Shown: in pieces, positions 26,013 through 35,631 of the stretch
Layout of the letters: every line of letters begins with the position of its first letter
Numbering within the stretch: the stretch's first letter is position 1
DNA from: an uncultured Desulfatitalea sp.
GTDB taxonomy: Bacteria > Desulfobacterota > Desulfobacteria > Desulfobacterales > Desulfosarcinaceae
Length of the DNA: 64,000 nucleotides
Reading direction: 5' to 3'
Assembly (NCBI GenBank): GCA_937868765.1
Contig: CALMNL010000007.1
Location: 1-64,000 of the forward strand
The notes under the pieces: generated by a model
What the model saw: the letters and a program-made list of their open reading frames with translations, nothing else
Told to the model about the DNA's origin: nothing
Database searches by the model: none
Translations under genes and position numbers: made by a program

Positions 26013-27963
26013 GCACCTTGCGGATGGCCTGGGAGAGGCTGTAGATGGTCACCGGTTTGCGCAGCACGGCCTTGACCCCCAGTTGACGGATCCGTTCGGC
26101 CGAGATCATGTTGCTGAAGCCGGTGTAGACGATGATGGGCAGGTCCGGCCGCAGGGCCAGGATCTCCCGGGCCAGCGCTTCGCCGCTCATGCCCGGCATG
26201 ATCATGTCGGTGATGACCAGGTCGTAATCGTCGATGTGCTCGTTCAGCTCCGCCAGGGCATTCTCCGGCGATGTATACGCGGAGACCCGGTATCCCAGCG
26301 CGGTGAGCAGCTTCGCCCCCAGTTCGGCCAGTCCCACCTCGTCATCGACCAGCATGATCCGTTCGTTGCCCAGGCTCAAGAGTTGGATCTGATGCCCGTT
26401 GGGAATCTCCCGGCCTTCGACCCGCGGCAGGAAGACCTTGAACTCGGTCCCCTCGCCCGGCCAGCTCTTCAGATCGATGATGCCGCCGTGGTTCTGGACG
26501 ATGCCGCGCACCACCGCCAGTCCCAGGCCGGTGCCCACGCCCTTGGCCTTGGTGGTGAAGTAGGGGTCGAAGATGCGCTCCATCAGGTGCTCGGGGATGC
26601 CGTGGCCGGTATCGACGACACTCAGACAGACGTACTTGCCTGGTTCTAGCTGGCTGGGATGAACGCGCTCTTCGGACGGCTGGGGCTGGATATCGATCTC
26701 TTCCAGCGCCACGGTGAGGGTGCCGCCTTCGGGCATGGCGTGGGCCGCGTTGGTGCACAGGTTGAGAATGATCTGGTGCATCTGGGTGGCATCGGCCACG
26801 ACGATGCTCTGGGTGGCCTGGATGTTCTGTCGGATCGCCAGGGTGGCGGGCAGGCTGGCCTTGAGCAGGCGCATGGCCTCTTTGACGATGAGGCTGATCT
26901 GCAGCGGCTTGAGTTCGCTTTCGCTCTGGCGGCTGAATGAGAGAATCTGACCGACCAGATCCTTGGCCCGGTGGCTGGCGTTGATCACTTCCCTCAGACT
27001 GTTTTCCGCCTCCCTGCGATCGGCCATCTGCATCATCGCCAGTTCGCTGTGCCCCATGATGGCGGCCAAAATGTTGTTGAAGTCATGGGCGATGCCGCCG
27101 GCCAGGGTACCGATGGCCTCCATCTTCTGGGCATGGCGCAGCTGGCCTTCCAGAATCTGCTTTTCCCAGGCCAGGCGCTGATGGGCCTCGATTTCGCGAC
27201 GCAGCTCTTCGTTGGCTGTGGCCAGCATGCGGGTACGTTCGCTCACCCGCTCTTCCAGGGCGTTTTTGGCTGCCTCCAGCTCCGTGTGTTGCAGGCTCAA
27301 CAGCCGGCGAAGATAAAAATCGCGGCGGTTGTAGTACTCGAAGGCATAGCACATGGCCATGCCGATCAGGTTGGCCGAAATGCAGAAGAAAAGGTTGTTG
27401 GCCAGGATTTCCCTGGGCAGATTTTCGTTGTAGGCCGCAGTGTACGCATAGACGATGATGATGACCCAGCCGCAGAAAGTGGAGCGCACGAACCGCATCC
27501 AGACGAAACTGTAGATGAACATGAGCACCAGCATCAAACCGGCGTAATAGGTGCCGACGACCAGGGCGTTGCCGATCATGGTCATGTAGACGATGGCCAG
27601 GCCGCCGACCAAGCCCATGACCATCATCAACTCCTGCAGAAACCGCGTGGCGTAGCGGGAGTAGGAGCACAGATAGATCAACGCGAAACTCGGGCAGACG
27701 ACACCGAAACGCACGGCCCAGAGGCGTTCCTTGATCTCCGGAGCCACAATGGCATCCAGGATCCCGAACATGGCGTAGAAGAAAAAGCTCAGCAGCAGCG
27801 CCACCCGGATCTGGGAGATCGACTTCTCCACGAAATCTTTCATGAAAGGCGTTTCGAGGAAAGCGCACTGCCCGGTGAAGGTCAGCGTCAGCGGGTGTAC
27901 CTCCATGGGCAGGGTAGCGTTGTCCGGAGTGGGCGAGAACGAGATGGATTTAAACGTTGGCAT
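25975..27963 (-). CDS. Membrane hybrid histidine kinase with receiver domain
   Basis: 662 residues. Order: about six membrane helices (~50-220) of a MASE-like sensor, a coiled coil (~225-280), NtrB-type HisKA with His in [17 protein letters not shown], HATPase ([36 protein letters not shown]), and a C-terminal receiver ([10 protein letters not shown]; Asp in [14 protein letters not shown]). It shares its layout with the 9981-12221 kinase but has no PAS. AAAGGA precedes the start. Its 3' end overlaps the opposite methyltransferase gene. It has no dedicated response regulator nearby. Confidence 0.9.
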   Translation of the reverse strand: MPTFKSISFSPTPDNATLPMEVHPLTLTFTGQCAFLETPFMKDFVEKSISQIRVALLLSFFFYAMFGILDAIVAPEIKERLWAVRFGVVCPSFALIYLCSYSRYATRFLQELMMVMGLVGGLAIVYMTMIGNALVVGTYYAGLMLVLMFIYSFVWMRFVRSTFCGWVIIIVYAYTAAYNENLPREILANNLFFCISANLIGMAMCYAFEYYNRRDFYLRRLLSLQHTELEAAKNALEERVSERTRMLATANEELRREIEAHQRLAWEKQILEGQLRHAQKMEAIGTLAGGIAHDFNNILAAIMGHSELAMMQMADRREAENSLREVINASHRAKDLVGQILSFSRQSESELKPLQISLIVKEAMRLLKASLPATLAIRQNIQATQSIVVADATQMHQIILNLCTNAAHAMPEGGTLTVALEEIDIQPQPSEERVHPSQLEPGKYVCLSVVDTGHGIPEHLMERIFDPYFTTKAKGVGTGLGLAVVRGIVQNHGGIIDLKSWPGEGTEFKVFLPRVEGREIPNGHQIQLLSLGNERIMLVDDEVGLAELGAKLLTALGYRVSAYTSPENALAELNEHIDDYDLVITDMIMPGMSGEALAREILALRPDLPIIVYTGFSNMISAERIRQLGVKAVLRKPVTIYSLSQAIRKVLMERAAAPPQKD

Positions 27964-27990
27964 GCCGGAGATTCCTTTTTCTGACGACCG

Positions 27991-29052
27991 CTATCGGATC
28001 GACTTCACCGTGTACCCGTTTTCCTGGAGAAGTTGCAGCAGGCCGTTGGGGCCGGAAAGGTGCAGCGCGCCCACCGCGACAAAGCTTTTGCCCTGGCGCA
28101 GATAGGGCGTCATGCGCGCCAGCATGAGGTGATTACGATCGTCAATGAGGCGACGGGAAAACCGTCGGACGGTCTCGCTGTCATTCTGGCGCCGGTTGGC
28201 CTCGTTCAAGTCGGCGATGCCACGCAGGTCGTCGGATGCATAGGCGTCGATGAGGCGATCGAAGAAACGGGGCAGATCCGTCAGTTGGGCCATGGTCAGC
28301 TTCAACAGCTCGATCTGATCCGGCAGGGGAAGCCCATCGAACACCGCCAACTGCTCTCCGGCCGTTTCCAGTCCGGCGGCGGGTTTGCCGGCGGTGGCGG
28401 CCCTCTGGTACAGCACCAGGTCCAGAATGGGATCGGCGCTCGGTTTGGGCGTGCTGAGCATCGCCATCACCGCCCAGGGCTTCATATTGCGAACCGCCGC
28501 TTCGGGCATGCCGTAATCGCCCATGGCCTTTTTCACCTGATCGTACAAGGTCGTGCCCAACAGGGCTTCGAGGTCCCGGCCGTCGGTGATCAGCATCCGC
28601 ATGGCCAGTTCGGCCATGGCCGCCGGATCGGGCACCATTTCCATGATAAAGCGTTCAGACTGATCCAGCGCCTGGGCAACGGCCGGCCGCAGACGGACCA
28701 CCCTGGGATCGGCGCTGTGAATGGTGCCCAGCAGATAACTGGGGGCGGCGCTGCCTTGGGAGATGCGCCACAATAATCCGCCTTGGAGCGCGGCTTGATC
28801 GGAGGGTCGTTCCGCTCCCGGTGCCGGCGTCTGGTCGCTGTGTGTCTCGGGCGGCGCCGCGTGTGGTTCGCGTTCCGGGATCGACCTGTGTTCGATGGGC
28901 GCATTGGGTGGGGGGCTGTCAGAGAAGTGCCGATGCCCATCTTTGTCTTGCCAGCGGTAGATTTCGGCCTTGCTGGGGCTGATCGGCAGGATCAACTGCA
29001 CCACCATTAAGCTGAGCAGTATGCCTCGACATAGGTCCGCAATGGCGTGCAT
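27991..29052 (-). CDS. TraB/GumN family protein with N-terminal DUF4124
   Basis: 353 residues with a signal peptide (residues 1-29). Next is a short DUF4124 module (AEIYRWQDKDGHRHFSDSPPP), then a Pro-rich linker, then a TraB/GumN (TIKI-like) domain with its two signature boxes, SYLLGTIHSADPRV and SFVAVGALHLSGPNG. The His residues in GTIH and GALH are the proposed metal ligands of this putative metalloprotease family. The DUF4124 fusion suggests anchoring in the envelope. It lies 27 bases upstream of the hybrid kinase gene on the same strand, so co-transcription is likely. Confidence 0.85.
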   Translation of the reverse strand: MHAIADLCRGILLSLMVVQLILPISPSKAEIYRWQDKDGHRHFSDSPPPNAPIEHRSIPEREPHAAPPETHSDQTPAPGAERPSDQAALQGGLLWRISQGSAAPSYLLGTIHSADPRVVRLRPAVAQALDQSERFIMEMVPDPAAMAELAMRMLITDGRDLEALLGTTLYDQVKKAMGDYGMPEAAVRNMKPWAVMAMLSTPKPSADPILDLVLYQRAATAGKPAAGLETAGEQLAVFDGLPLPDQIELLKLTMAQLTDLPRFFDRLIDAYASDDLRGIADLNEANRRQNDSETVRRFSRRLIDDRNHLMLARMTPYLRQGKSFVAVGALHLSGPNGLLQLLQENGYTVKSIR

Positions 29053-29355
29053 AGGTCTGGTTCCTGTGGGTTAAGGCCTTAGCTTAAAAGGGATTTTAAT
29101 TGATTGTCAAATACTCGATTTCAGAAGGATCGATCGGTACAAAATGGAACGGGGATCGACAAAGGGTCCGACATGTGTTAGTCTGTGCGCCAAATGCGGC
29201 GTTGAAACCCGCCCGAGTGCCACACCCGACGGGAATGTTTCAAGGCATGGCGATGAAAAGGTCCCCCGCCCCATGCATCGCATGCTGGTTCCGCGGCCCG
29301 GAAAGCGAACCGGGAAGTACCAGAACGTGACACGGCTAAAAGGAAGATACGTGTG
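29053..29355. other. Intergenic region
   Basis: 303 bases between the TraB-like gene (leftward) and a small rightward ORF. No promoter, repeat or RNA fold is convincing; the leftward frame over 29107-29598 has shadow-like composition. Confidence 0.4.
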
Positions 29356-29586
29356 ATGACCGCGCAAGCGGACCCCATCTATCTGCCCATCCTCACTCCT
29401 GCGCGTATCGAGGTGGGCCTTCGAACCCTGCTGGAGCAGCGCGCATCCGCTCCAGCCCGCCAGCAGGTGCGGCCGCGGATCTACCGAGTCCCGCCTCGCC
29501 CGGTCGATCAAGGCCTGGTCTACGGTCCGGAGGGCACTGTGGGCAAGACGCAGGTGACCGGCCTGGCGATCGATCTGTTTGCCTGA
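29356..29586 (+). CDS. Small hypothetical protein
   Basis: 76 residues starting MTAQADPIYLPILTPARIEV and ending GKTQVTGLAIDLFA. It is hydrophilic with no membrane segment or Cys and matches no family I know. AAAAGGAAG lies about 12 bases before the ATG (a GTG directly before it is an alternative start). The ordered composition and a terminal xIDxF-type tail, common in small proteins of this group, argue for a real gene, but this is weak evidence. Confidence 0.45.
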   Translation: MTAQADPIYLPILTPARIEVGLRTLLEQRASAPARQQVRPRIYRVPPRPVDQGLVYGPEGTVGKTQVTGLAIDLFA

Positions 29587-29619
29587 TGCCGTCGGCATTC
29601 TCCTGCCATAAAAAGCCGA

Positions 29620-29862
29620 TCAATGTATTCCCGTTCTGTGTTTGGGACAGGTGCCGTCTTGGGCCTGGGATGCTTTTTCCAATAGGTCGACAAGATTGAA
29701 TGGCTCTTGGGGGGTTGCCTGGCCATAGCAGTGGCAATCGCGCCCCTCGCCGCATCGGTGCAACCGCGGCGGCCCGCCCTCGCGGCGTGCCTTGAGCAGA
29801 AACACGGCGAAGCAGACGGCGAATATGGCGCAGGCCATTATGAGGACAATGAGAAACTGCAT
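29620..29862 (-). CDS. Small single-helix membrane protein with Cys cluster
   Basis: 80 residues. One N-terminal membrane helix (FLIVLIMACAIFAVCFAVFLL) is followed by a basic turn and RCGEGRDCHCYG, then a polar tail. The layout (helix plus short CxnCxC motif) recalls NqrM or FeoB-associated Cys-rich proteins, which help deliver iron, but no such partner is near. AAGG lies about ten bases before the ATG. Confidence 0.55.
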   Translation of the reverse strand: MQFLIVLIMACAIFAVCFAVFLLKARREGGPPRLHRCGEGRDCHCYGQATPQEPFNLVDLLEKASQAQDGTCPKHRTGIH

Positions 29863-30102
29863 GGAGGCCGACCTTATCTTGTCATTATTTACATGATAGG
29901 CGTATTTTCGCCCTTGTCATGGTTCGGCAGCCATCAGGCTGTTTTCACCTCTATACTAAATCGTGTCGATCCAGAAACAGGAAAATTTGGCCGGGCTCAA
30001 GACGCGCGGAAAATTGACCGCGGGCTATTGGCTGATATTTCAGGGATCAAATTTTTCGCGCAATGGCCGATTTCGGCCAAATCGGTCATTGCTGGATGGG
30101 CT

Positions 30103-31833
30103 CTAAATGGAATTTTGGTGCACGCCGCCTAACACCGGAAGGGGTGTCTGGACGGGCGTGGGAAGAATCCGCGGCCGGGCCAGGGCCGCGGCGTTGTGCT
30201 CGTAGAAGCAGGCCGGCTCGTACGACCAGCCCTGGGTCAGGCGCTGCTCTTCCTTTTTGATCTTGCGGTAGAGGAATCGGCCGATGGTGGCGGCGATGAT
30301 GCGCGTGGACCAGCCGAACTCCGCATAAAACCTGGCCAGTAACGTGTCCATTTGGCCACGGATGTGCCTGTCGCCCCGAAAGTGTTTGCGCATGGCCCAC
30401 ACCGCGCCGGCATAGGTGGTGCGCAACCCCTTGGCTTCCTGGGCAAAACGAGCCCGGATGCGCCGGTCCGGATGCTTCTGGTGGCGCAGCCAGCCGTTCA
30501 GGGTGGTGCGGATCAGACGGGCCAGGCTGGGGCCGTTCACTGCCAGGTCTCGATCGAAGGCATCGAGCAGGAATTGTTCCTCCCGGCCGTCGCGGATATG
30601 CGGATGGCGGTGGTTGAAACGGAACTGGCCGTGCACATCCGCCGGTGGCAGTTCGCTCTCCGGAATCAATGTGCCCTGGGCCTGGTGCTGGGCGTAAAGG
30701 GGGGTTCCGGGGATGGGCGTATAGAGCATGAATTGATGAAAATCGCTGTCATGGGCGATGGCGTCGTCGATGATGGCATGGATGTTTTCCGGGGTGTGAT
30801 GCCCAAGGCCGATGATCGATGACCCCAGCACCCGGATGCCGTGGGACTGCAGCCGCTTGACCAGTGCGCGGGTGTCCACGCCGTTGAGTTTGGCATAGCG
30901 GCTCTGCTTGCCCTCCAGCCCCATCCAGACCCAGGAGATGCCCAGGCCGAGCAACTGTTCGATACTGTAGGATTGCAGCACCCGGGCGGAGCTGAAGACA
31001 TACAAAGACCAGCTTTTCTGATGCCGCTCCATCAGTTCGAGCAGGCGCAGGGCCCGTTTGCGCTGCAGCAGAAAGTTCTCGTCGAGCACGAAAAATGCGC
31101 GCACCCTGAGTTCGGCGGCGATGCGCTGCATGACCGCGAACAGCGCGTCTCCGGTTTCAAAAAAGCTGACGAACTTGCCTTTGCCGCCGAACATGGCCGA
31201 GGTCGAACAGAAGTCGCAGCCCATGGGGCAGCCCACCGAGGGGATCAGGATGGCCGCCGTGCCGCCGGGGGACTCGGGCAGGGTCACGCCCATGATGCGC
31301 GTGCCGAAACCCGACAGGACCGCCGGATGCCGAACCGGTGCCTTTTCGTCCTGCCCCAGGAACCTGCGGAACCATTGCACCCCGTCTCCTCTGACGATGT
31401 GGTCGGCGTCGACGATCTGGGCCAGGTCACACTTGTTGGCGATGTGGCCGCCGATGACGATGGTGGCCCGGGGCTGCCAGCGGCGCACCAGCGTGCACAT
31501 CTCCACCACCTTGGCCACATTGGGCAGGATGGCGCCGATGCCTACGATATCGTAGGGTTTTTCCTGAAGCTCCTGGATAAATCGCTCCCGGGAGGGAAAA
31601 TCCAGCAGGCTGCAAGGCGCATCGATATTGGCCTGCAGCAGCATCAACCCGAACGAGCGATGAAACATGCGCAGGGACAGGCTCCCCTGGGTGCGCGTGA
31701 CCTGGTTCTGGTACAGTTCCATGGGATTGATGCGTCGGCTGCCGAAGGCATCGTCCCGGGCATAAGGCCCGAAGACGCTGCTGAGCAAGATTCTGGCACG
31801 GGTGCCGAGGGGGTGGACGGGTATTGCATGCAT
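30103..31833 (-). CDS. B12-binding radical SAM protein
   Basis: 576 residues from MHAIPVHPLG (AAAGGAG upstream). Residues ~30-170 form a B12-binding-like domain (GIGAILPNVAKVVEMCTLVR, ATIVIGGHIANKCD). The radical SAM domain (~195-400) has its CxxxCxxC cluster in VGCPMGCDFCSTSAMFGG, and a second half with WVWMGLEGKQSRYAKLNG and VLGSSIIGLGHHTPENI. A long C-terminal helical region (~430-560) is Arg-rich. Family members methylate or rearrange unactivated carbons in lipids or natural products; the substrate here is unknown. Nothing nearby indicates a pathway. Confidence 0.87.
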   Translation of the reverse strand: MHAIPVHPLGTRARILLSSVFGPYARDDAFGSRRINPMELYQNQVTRTQGSLSLRMFHRSFGLMLLQANIDAPCSLLDFPSRERFIQELQEKPYDIVGIGAILPNVAKVVEMCTLVRRWQPRATIVIGGHIANKCDLAQIVDADHIVRGDGVQWFRRFLGQDEKAPVRHPAVLSGFGTRIMGVTLPESPGGTAAILIPSVGCPMGCDFCSTSAMFGGKGKFVSFFETGDALFAVMQRIAAELRVRAFFVLDENFLLQRKRALRLLELMERHQKSWSLYVFSSARVLQSYSIEQLLGLGISWVWMGLEGKQSRYAKLNGVDTRALVKRLQSHGIRVLGSSIIGLGHHTPENIHAIIDDAIAHDSDFHQFMLYTPIPGTPLYAQHQAQGTLIPESELPPADVHGQFRFNHRHPHIRDGREEQFLLDAFDRDLAVNGPSLARLIRTTLNGWLRHQKHPDRRIRARFAQEAKGLRTTYAGAVWAMRKHFRGDRHIRGQMDTLLARFYAEFGWSTRIIAATIGRFLYRKIKKEEQRLTQGWSYEPACFYEHNAAALARPRILPTPVQTPLPVLGGVHQNSI

Positions 31834-31868
31834 GCAGAAAGTCTCCTTTGGCATTGAACCCTAAAACA

Positions 31869-31889
31869 AACGTGCCTGTGCGGCACGTT
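31869..31889. repeat. Perfect inverted repeat between divergent genes
   Basis: AACGTGCC (31869-31876) and GGCACGTT (31882-31889) form a perfect 8-base stem with a 5-base loop, 36 bases upstream of the radical SAM start. No strong T-run follows, so an operator or leader hairpin is more likely than a terminator. Confidence 0.55.
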
Positions 31890-32016
31890 CGCGTTTATCG
31901 GTTGTATTAACGGTCCTAAGCTAATAAACTTCAAAAAAGAATGAAAGCACGATGGGGGTTGTGACAAAAGTTTTACAAATCGGTGCCGCTTCGCCCCCGC
32001 CAACAAGGCCGGTACA

Positions 32017-32973
32017 ATGTTTCGAGCCAAATGGTTTCTGCATCCCATTGCGATCTTCATCTTCTCCATCGTGGCCGTGGCCGCTTCTCTGGCCTTGTAC
32101 ATCTACTGGTATGTGGAAGTCAGTGCAGGACTCAAGGCCGTCATCCAGAGGGCCAATCTCGACCCCAACCAGGTGCTGGCCGCCCAGACCTGGGTGGTTA
32201 TTCTGGTGCTCTCGATTCTGGTGGGCATCATTCTGGTGGGTATCTTCACCATCTTCGTTTACAACCAGAAGACATTCCAGCTCCTGCGCCTGCAACGCAA
32301 TTTCATCAACAACTTCACCCACGAATTGAAGACACCAGTTACCTCCCTGAAGTTGTATCTGCAGACGCTGGAAAAGCATGATCTGAGCCGACCGGATCAG
32401 CTCAAATACATCGACTTCATGATCCAGGACGCCGACCGCCTGGCCGATCATATCAACCGCATCTTAAGCCTGGCCCGCATCGAGAGCAAAACGTATCGGG
32501 CCGAGTTCGTTTCCCAGGATCTGGTGGCGCTTCTAGAGCAGTTTCGTCGCAAGAGCAGCCATGTGTTCGGCGAAAACACGATCCACATTCGCCCCCCCTC
32601 CGGCCCGCCTTTTGTCTTTCCGGTCGATCTTTTCCTGTTTGAAATGCTGCTGATGAACCTGGTTGTCAACGCCGTCAAATACAACGATTCACCGAAGCCG
32701 CGGGTGGAGGTCACCTTTGTCCGCCACAAACGGCACCTTGCGATCCGTTTCGAAGACAACGGGATCGGGCTGCCGCGAAACGAACTGAAGAAGATCTTTC
32801 GGAAATTTTACCAGGTGGGCCGGTCGGAAAGCATGACTGCCCGGGGCAGCGGTCTGGGCCTGTACCTGGCGGACAGCATCGTGCGTCTTCATAAGGGCCG
32901 CATCCACGCACAGAGCAAGGGCCGCGGCATGGGGGCGGTCTTCACGGTCATGCTTCCCCAGACCGGCCGTTGA
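32017..32973 (+). CDS. Sensor histidine kinase of a two-component pair
   Basis: 318 residues. Two membrane helices (~8-32 and ~60-85) flank a short extracytoplasmic loop of about 30 residues. HisKA follows directly with His in NNFTHELKTPVTSLKLYL, then HATPase (IRFEDNGIGLPRNELKKIF, GSGLGLYLADSIV). There is no HAMP or PAS domain, so the short loop or membrane itself may sense. It is followed 25 bases later by its OmpR-type regulator, and an AAGG site precedes the ATG. Confidence 0.92.
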   Translation: MFRAKWFLHPIAIFIFSIVAVAASLALYIYWYVEVSAGLKAVIQRANLDPNQVLAAQTWVVILVLSILVGIILVGIFTIFVYNQKTFQLLRLQRNFINNFTHELKTPVTSLKLYLQTLEKHDLSRPDQLKYIDFMIQDADRLADHINRILSLARIESKTYRAEFVSQDLVALLEQFRRKSSHVFGENTIHIRPPSGPPFVFPVDLFLFEMLLMNLVVNAVKYNDSPKPRVEVTFVRHKRHLAIRFEDNGIGLPRNELKKIFRKFYQVGRSESMTARGSGLGLYLADSIVRLHKGRIHAQSKGRGMGAVFTVMLPQTGR

Positions 32974-32998
32974 GAAGGACACTGGGCAGGAATAACAG

Positions 32999-33733
32999 AT
33001 GGACCCCTCCGGCAAAAAGCGTATTCTGATCATCGAAGATGAGGCGCACATCGCCGAAGGCCTGGCCTTGAACCTGACCTTGAAAGGCTATGCCGCGCGC
33101 ACGGCCGCCAGCGGCATGGAAGGTCTTCAGGCTTGGAAAGCGTGGCGGCCGGACTTGATCGTGCTGGACATCATGCTGCCCGGCATGGACGGCTTCTCCG
33201 TGCTGCGCCACATCCGTCTGGATGATGAGCGCCTGCCGGTTCTGATCCTGTCGGCCAGGAGCGAATTGGAAGACAAGGTCAAAGGTTTTTCTTTCGGCGT
33301 CGACGATTACCTGGCCAAACCTTTTCATCTGGAAGAGTTTTTACTGCGGGTCGAGCGGCTGCTGTTCAGGGCGCCGCAACCAGGGCCGGGCCTGTACGGA
33401 GCGGGTGAGCGATCGGCCACGTTGCAGGTGTACACCTTCGGGGCCAACCGCATCGACTTCGGTGCGGCAACGGCCCAGGGCCGAAGGGGCAGGATCGATC
33501 TCACCGACCTGGAAGTCAAATTGCTCAAGCTCTTCGTCACCCATCGCGGCCGGCCCATTACACGCGGCCAACTGCTCGAGATCGGCTGGGGCTATGACCG
33601 GCGCACCCGTACCCGCACGGTGGATAACTTCATCGTCCGTTTTCGCAAATATTTCGAACCAGACCCCAGGCGGCCCATCTATTTCAAGAGTCTGCGTTCG
33701 GTGGGGTATGTGTTCGACCACCCGGGAAATTGA
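32999..33733 (+). CDS. OmpR/PhoB-type response regulator
   Basis: 244 residues. Receiver domain residues 8-120: IIEDE acidic pocket, phospho-acceptor Asp in LIVLDIMLPGMDG, Thr/Ser switch in LILSARSE, Lys in YLAKPF. The C-terminal winged helix (~145-240) has GRPITRGQLLEIGWGYD, the recognition-helix segment RTRTVDNFIVRFRKYF, and the wing SLRSVGYVF. It should regulate genes in response to the upstream kinase; the targets are not evident. A CAGGA site lies before the ATG. Confidence 0.95.
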   Translation: MDPSGKKRILIIEDEAHIAEGLALNLTLKGYAARTAASGMEGLQAWKAWRPDLIVLDIMLPGMDGFSVLRHIRLDDERLPVLILSARSELEDKVKGFSFGVDDYLAKPFHLEEFLLRVERLLFRAPQPGPGLYGAGERSATLQVYTFGANRIDFGAATAQGRRGRIDLTDLEVKLLKLFVTHRGRPITRGQLLEIGWGYDRRTRTRTVDNFIVRFRKYFEPDPRRPIYFKSLRSVGYVFDHPGN

Positions 33734-34265
33734 ATAGTGAGGCATCCGACATGCAGACCCTGGCAACCATCGCTATCGGATCGGTTTCGGTCGCCGAGAC
33801 GGAGATCGACCCTGGCGGCGAGATTCGGCAGCGCGCAGTCCACATGCATGGCGGTCACCGGCAGCGAAGCAGGGACCTGGCGAGCCGATATTCAAAATTT
33901 TAATGGCAAGTCGCATGGCGTATTGGATTAATCGCTTTGACATTTCATCGCAGCCTTCCTAAAAGTTGCCGCTGATACCTTGGTTCCGAATTGTTGATGA
34001 CCCTATAAAGATGAGTATGTACCGTACACACCGTTTCACAGGCTTTACCTGAGCAAGCGGCTGTTCGCAGCCCGGGCCGGCATGCACAGGTTTTGTCCGA
34101 GGATCGGTGCCCCTCTTCTGAGTCTTCTTTTCCAGCAAGTCCGCACCGCATCTGGGGTCAGATCGCTGAAGGTCAGATTCCAGTTCCCCTCTTCCTGGTC
34201 CGGTTTCAACTCGGCGCAGGCCGTTTGCCATAATCTCAGGCATATGCGCGAAAGGAGTTTTCCGG
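33734..34265. other. Long intergenic region before the Hdr-type operon
   Basis: 532 bases. A 50-codon frame at 33751-33903 (MQTLATIAIGSVSVAE..., GAGG upstream) is possible but unsupported. A candidate promoter lies at 33937. The remainder shows no family, repeat or terminator; its length suggests regulation of the operon that follows. Confidence 0.45.
33937..33965 (+). promoter_or_regulatory. Candidate sigma-70 promoter of the Hdr-type operon
   Basis: TTGACA (33937-33942), 17-base spacer, TAAAAG (33960-33965). The -35 is perfect; the -10 matches TATAAT at four positions. It would leave a leader of about 290 bases before the HdrD-like gene. Confidence 0.35.
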
Positions 34266-35597
34266 ATGTCCCAGCCCATCATTTTGAAAAAAGAGCACCG
34301 CGAACGTTTCATCGATAAGGTCAAACATCTGCTGCCCAACGGCGGCAACCTGAGCCTGTGCCTCACCTGCGGCGCCTGCGCCTCGGGCTGCCCGGCCACC
34401 GGCCTGGAAAACATGGACCCGCGCAAATTCATGCGCATGGTGGCCCTGGGCCTGGACCAGGAGATCACCAAGCACCCCTGGGTGTGGATGTGCTCCATGT
34501 GCACCCGCTGCACCTACGTCTGCCCCATGGAGATCAACATCGCCGGGCTGGTGTACGAGGCCCGCAAGCTGTGGCCCCGGGAGGAGCGGCCCAAGGGGAT
34601 TCTGGGGTCATGCGACATGGCCCTGCGCAACGAGAGCGGCAGCGCCATGGGCACACCGCCCGAGGATTTCACCTTCGTGGTGCAGGACGTGGTGGCCGAA
34701 GTGCGCGAATCCCAGCCCGGCTGGGAGAACCTCGACGCCCCGTTGGAAAAACAGGGCGCTCACTTCTTTCTCAGTCAGAACTCCCGCGAACCGGTCACCG
34801 AACCGGACGAAATGGTGCCATTGTGGAAGATCCTGCACCTGGCCGGCGCGGACTGGACCTACAGCAATCAGGCCTGGGGCGGTGAAAACTACTGCATGTT
34901 CCTGGCCGATGACGAGAATTGGAAGAAAATCGCCGACAACACACTCCAGCGGGCCGAGGCGTTGGGGTGCAAGGTTTATTTGAACACCGAGTGCGGCCAC
35001 TCCACTTTTTCGGTCTGGCAGGGCAACCGAAAGTTCGGCCTCAACACTTCCCTCGAGATCGCGCCCATGGTGGCTTACTACTACGAATGGATCAAGGCGG
35101 GCAAACTCAAGGTCAGCTCCGAATGGAACCGGGACTTGAAGCTCAAGTTCACGGTGCAGGACCCCTGCAACCAGATCCGCAAGAGTTACGGCGACGCCCA
35201 GGCCGACAAGATGCGCTACGTGGTCAAGGCATGTGTGGGCGAAGAGAATTTCATCGACATGGTCCCCAACAAGTCCAACAACTATTGCTGCGGCGGGGGC
35301 GGCGGCTATCTGCAATCGGGCTATACCGAGGCGCGCTTCAAGTACGGCAGGATCAAGTTCGACCAGATCATGGCCACCGGCGCCGATTACTGTCTGACCC
35401 CCTGCCACAACTGCCACGCCCAGATCCATGAACTGGCCCACCATTTCGGCGGCAAGTACCACGTGACCCACCTGTGGACCATCATCGCCCTCTCCCTGGG
35501 GGCGCTGGCCGAAAATGAACGGGAGTATCTGGGCGATGATCTGAAAGAGGTGTGGTTGCCCGGAGAACCCGGAACACCCGATCCGTTCAGGGGATAG
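34266..35597 (+). CDS. HdrD-like Fe-S electron-transfer subunit
   Basis: 443 residues. The N-terminus has two ferredoxin motifs: CLTCGACASGCPATG (C32, C35, C38, C42) and MCSMCTRCTYVCPM. The C-terminal CCG-type domain has DPCNQIRKSYGD, NNYCCGGGGGYLQSG and LTPCHNCHAQ, the cysteine set that holds the noncubane clusters in heterodisulfide-reductase HdrB/HdrD. It is a likely thiol/disulfide or electron-relay subunit working with the HdrA-like protein. GAAAGGAG precedes the ATG. It heads a tight operon with two MvhD-like genes and the tandem HdrA gene. Confidence 0.9.
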   Translation: MSQPIILKKEHRERFIDKVKHLLPNGGNLSLCLTCGACASGCPATGLENMDPRKFMRMVALGLDQEITKHPWVWMCSMCTRCTYVCPMEINIAGLVYEARKLWPREERPKGILGSCDMALRNESGSAMGTPPEDFTFVVQDVVAEVRESQPGWENLDAPLEKQGAHFFLSQNSREPVTEPDEMVPLWKILHLAGADWTYSNQAWGGENYCMFLADDENWKKIADNTLQRAEALGCKVYLNTECGHSTFSVWQGNRKFGLNTSLEIAPMVAYYYEWIKAGKLKVSSEWNRDLKLKFTVQDPCNQIRKSYGDAQADKMRYVVKACVGEENFIDMVPNKSNNYCCGGGGGYLQSGYTEARFKYGRIKFDQIMATGADYCLTPCHNCHAQIHELAHHFGGKYHVTHLWTIIALSLGALAENEREYLGDDLKEVWLPGEPGTPDPFRG

Positions 35598-35631
35598 GCT
35601 GATTTCAGAAGATGACCAAAGGAGCATATCG

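Noticed and set aside
31908-31920. TAACGGTCCTAAG, identical to part of bacterial 23S rRNA and the I-CeuI site
   Set aside because: Only 13 bases match and the flanks differ from rRNA; a chance match in an intergenic region.
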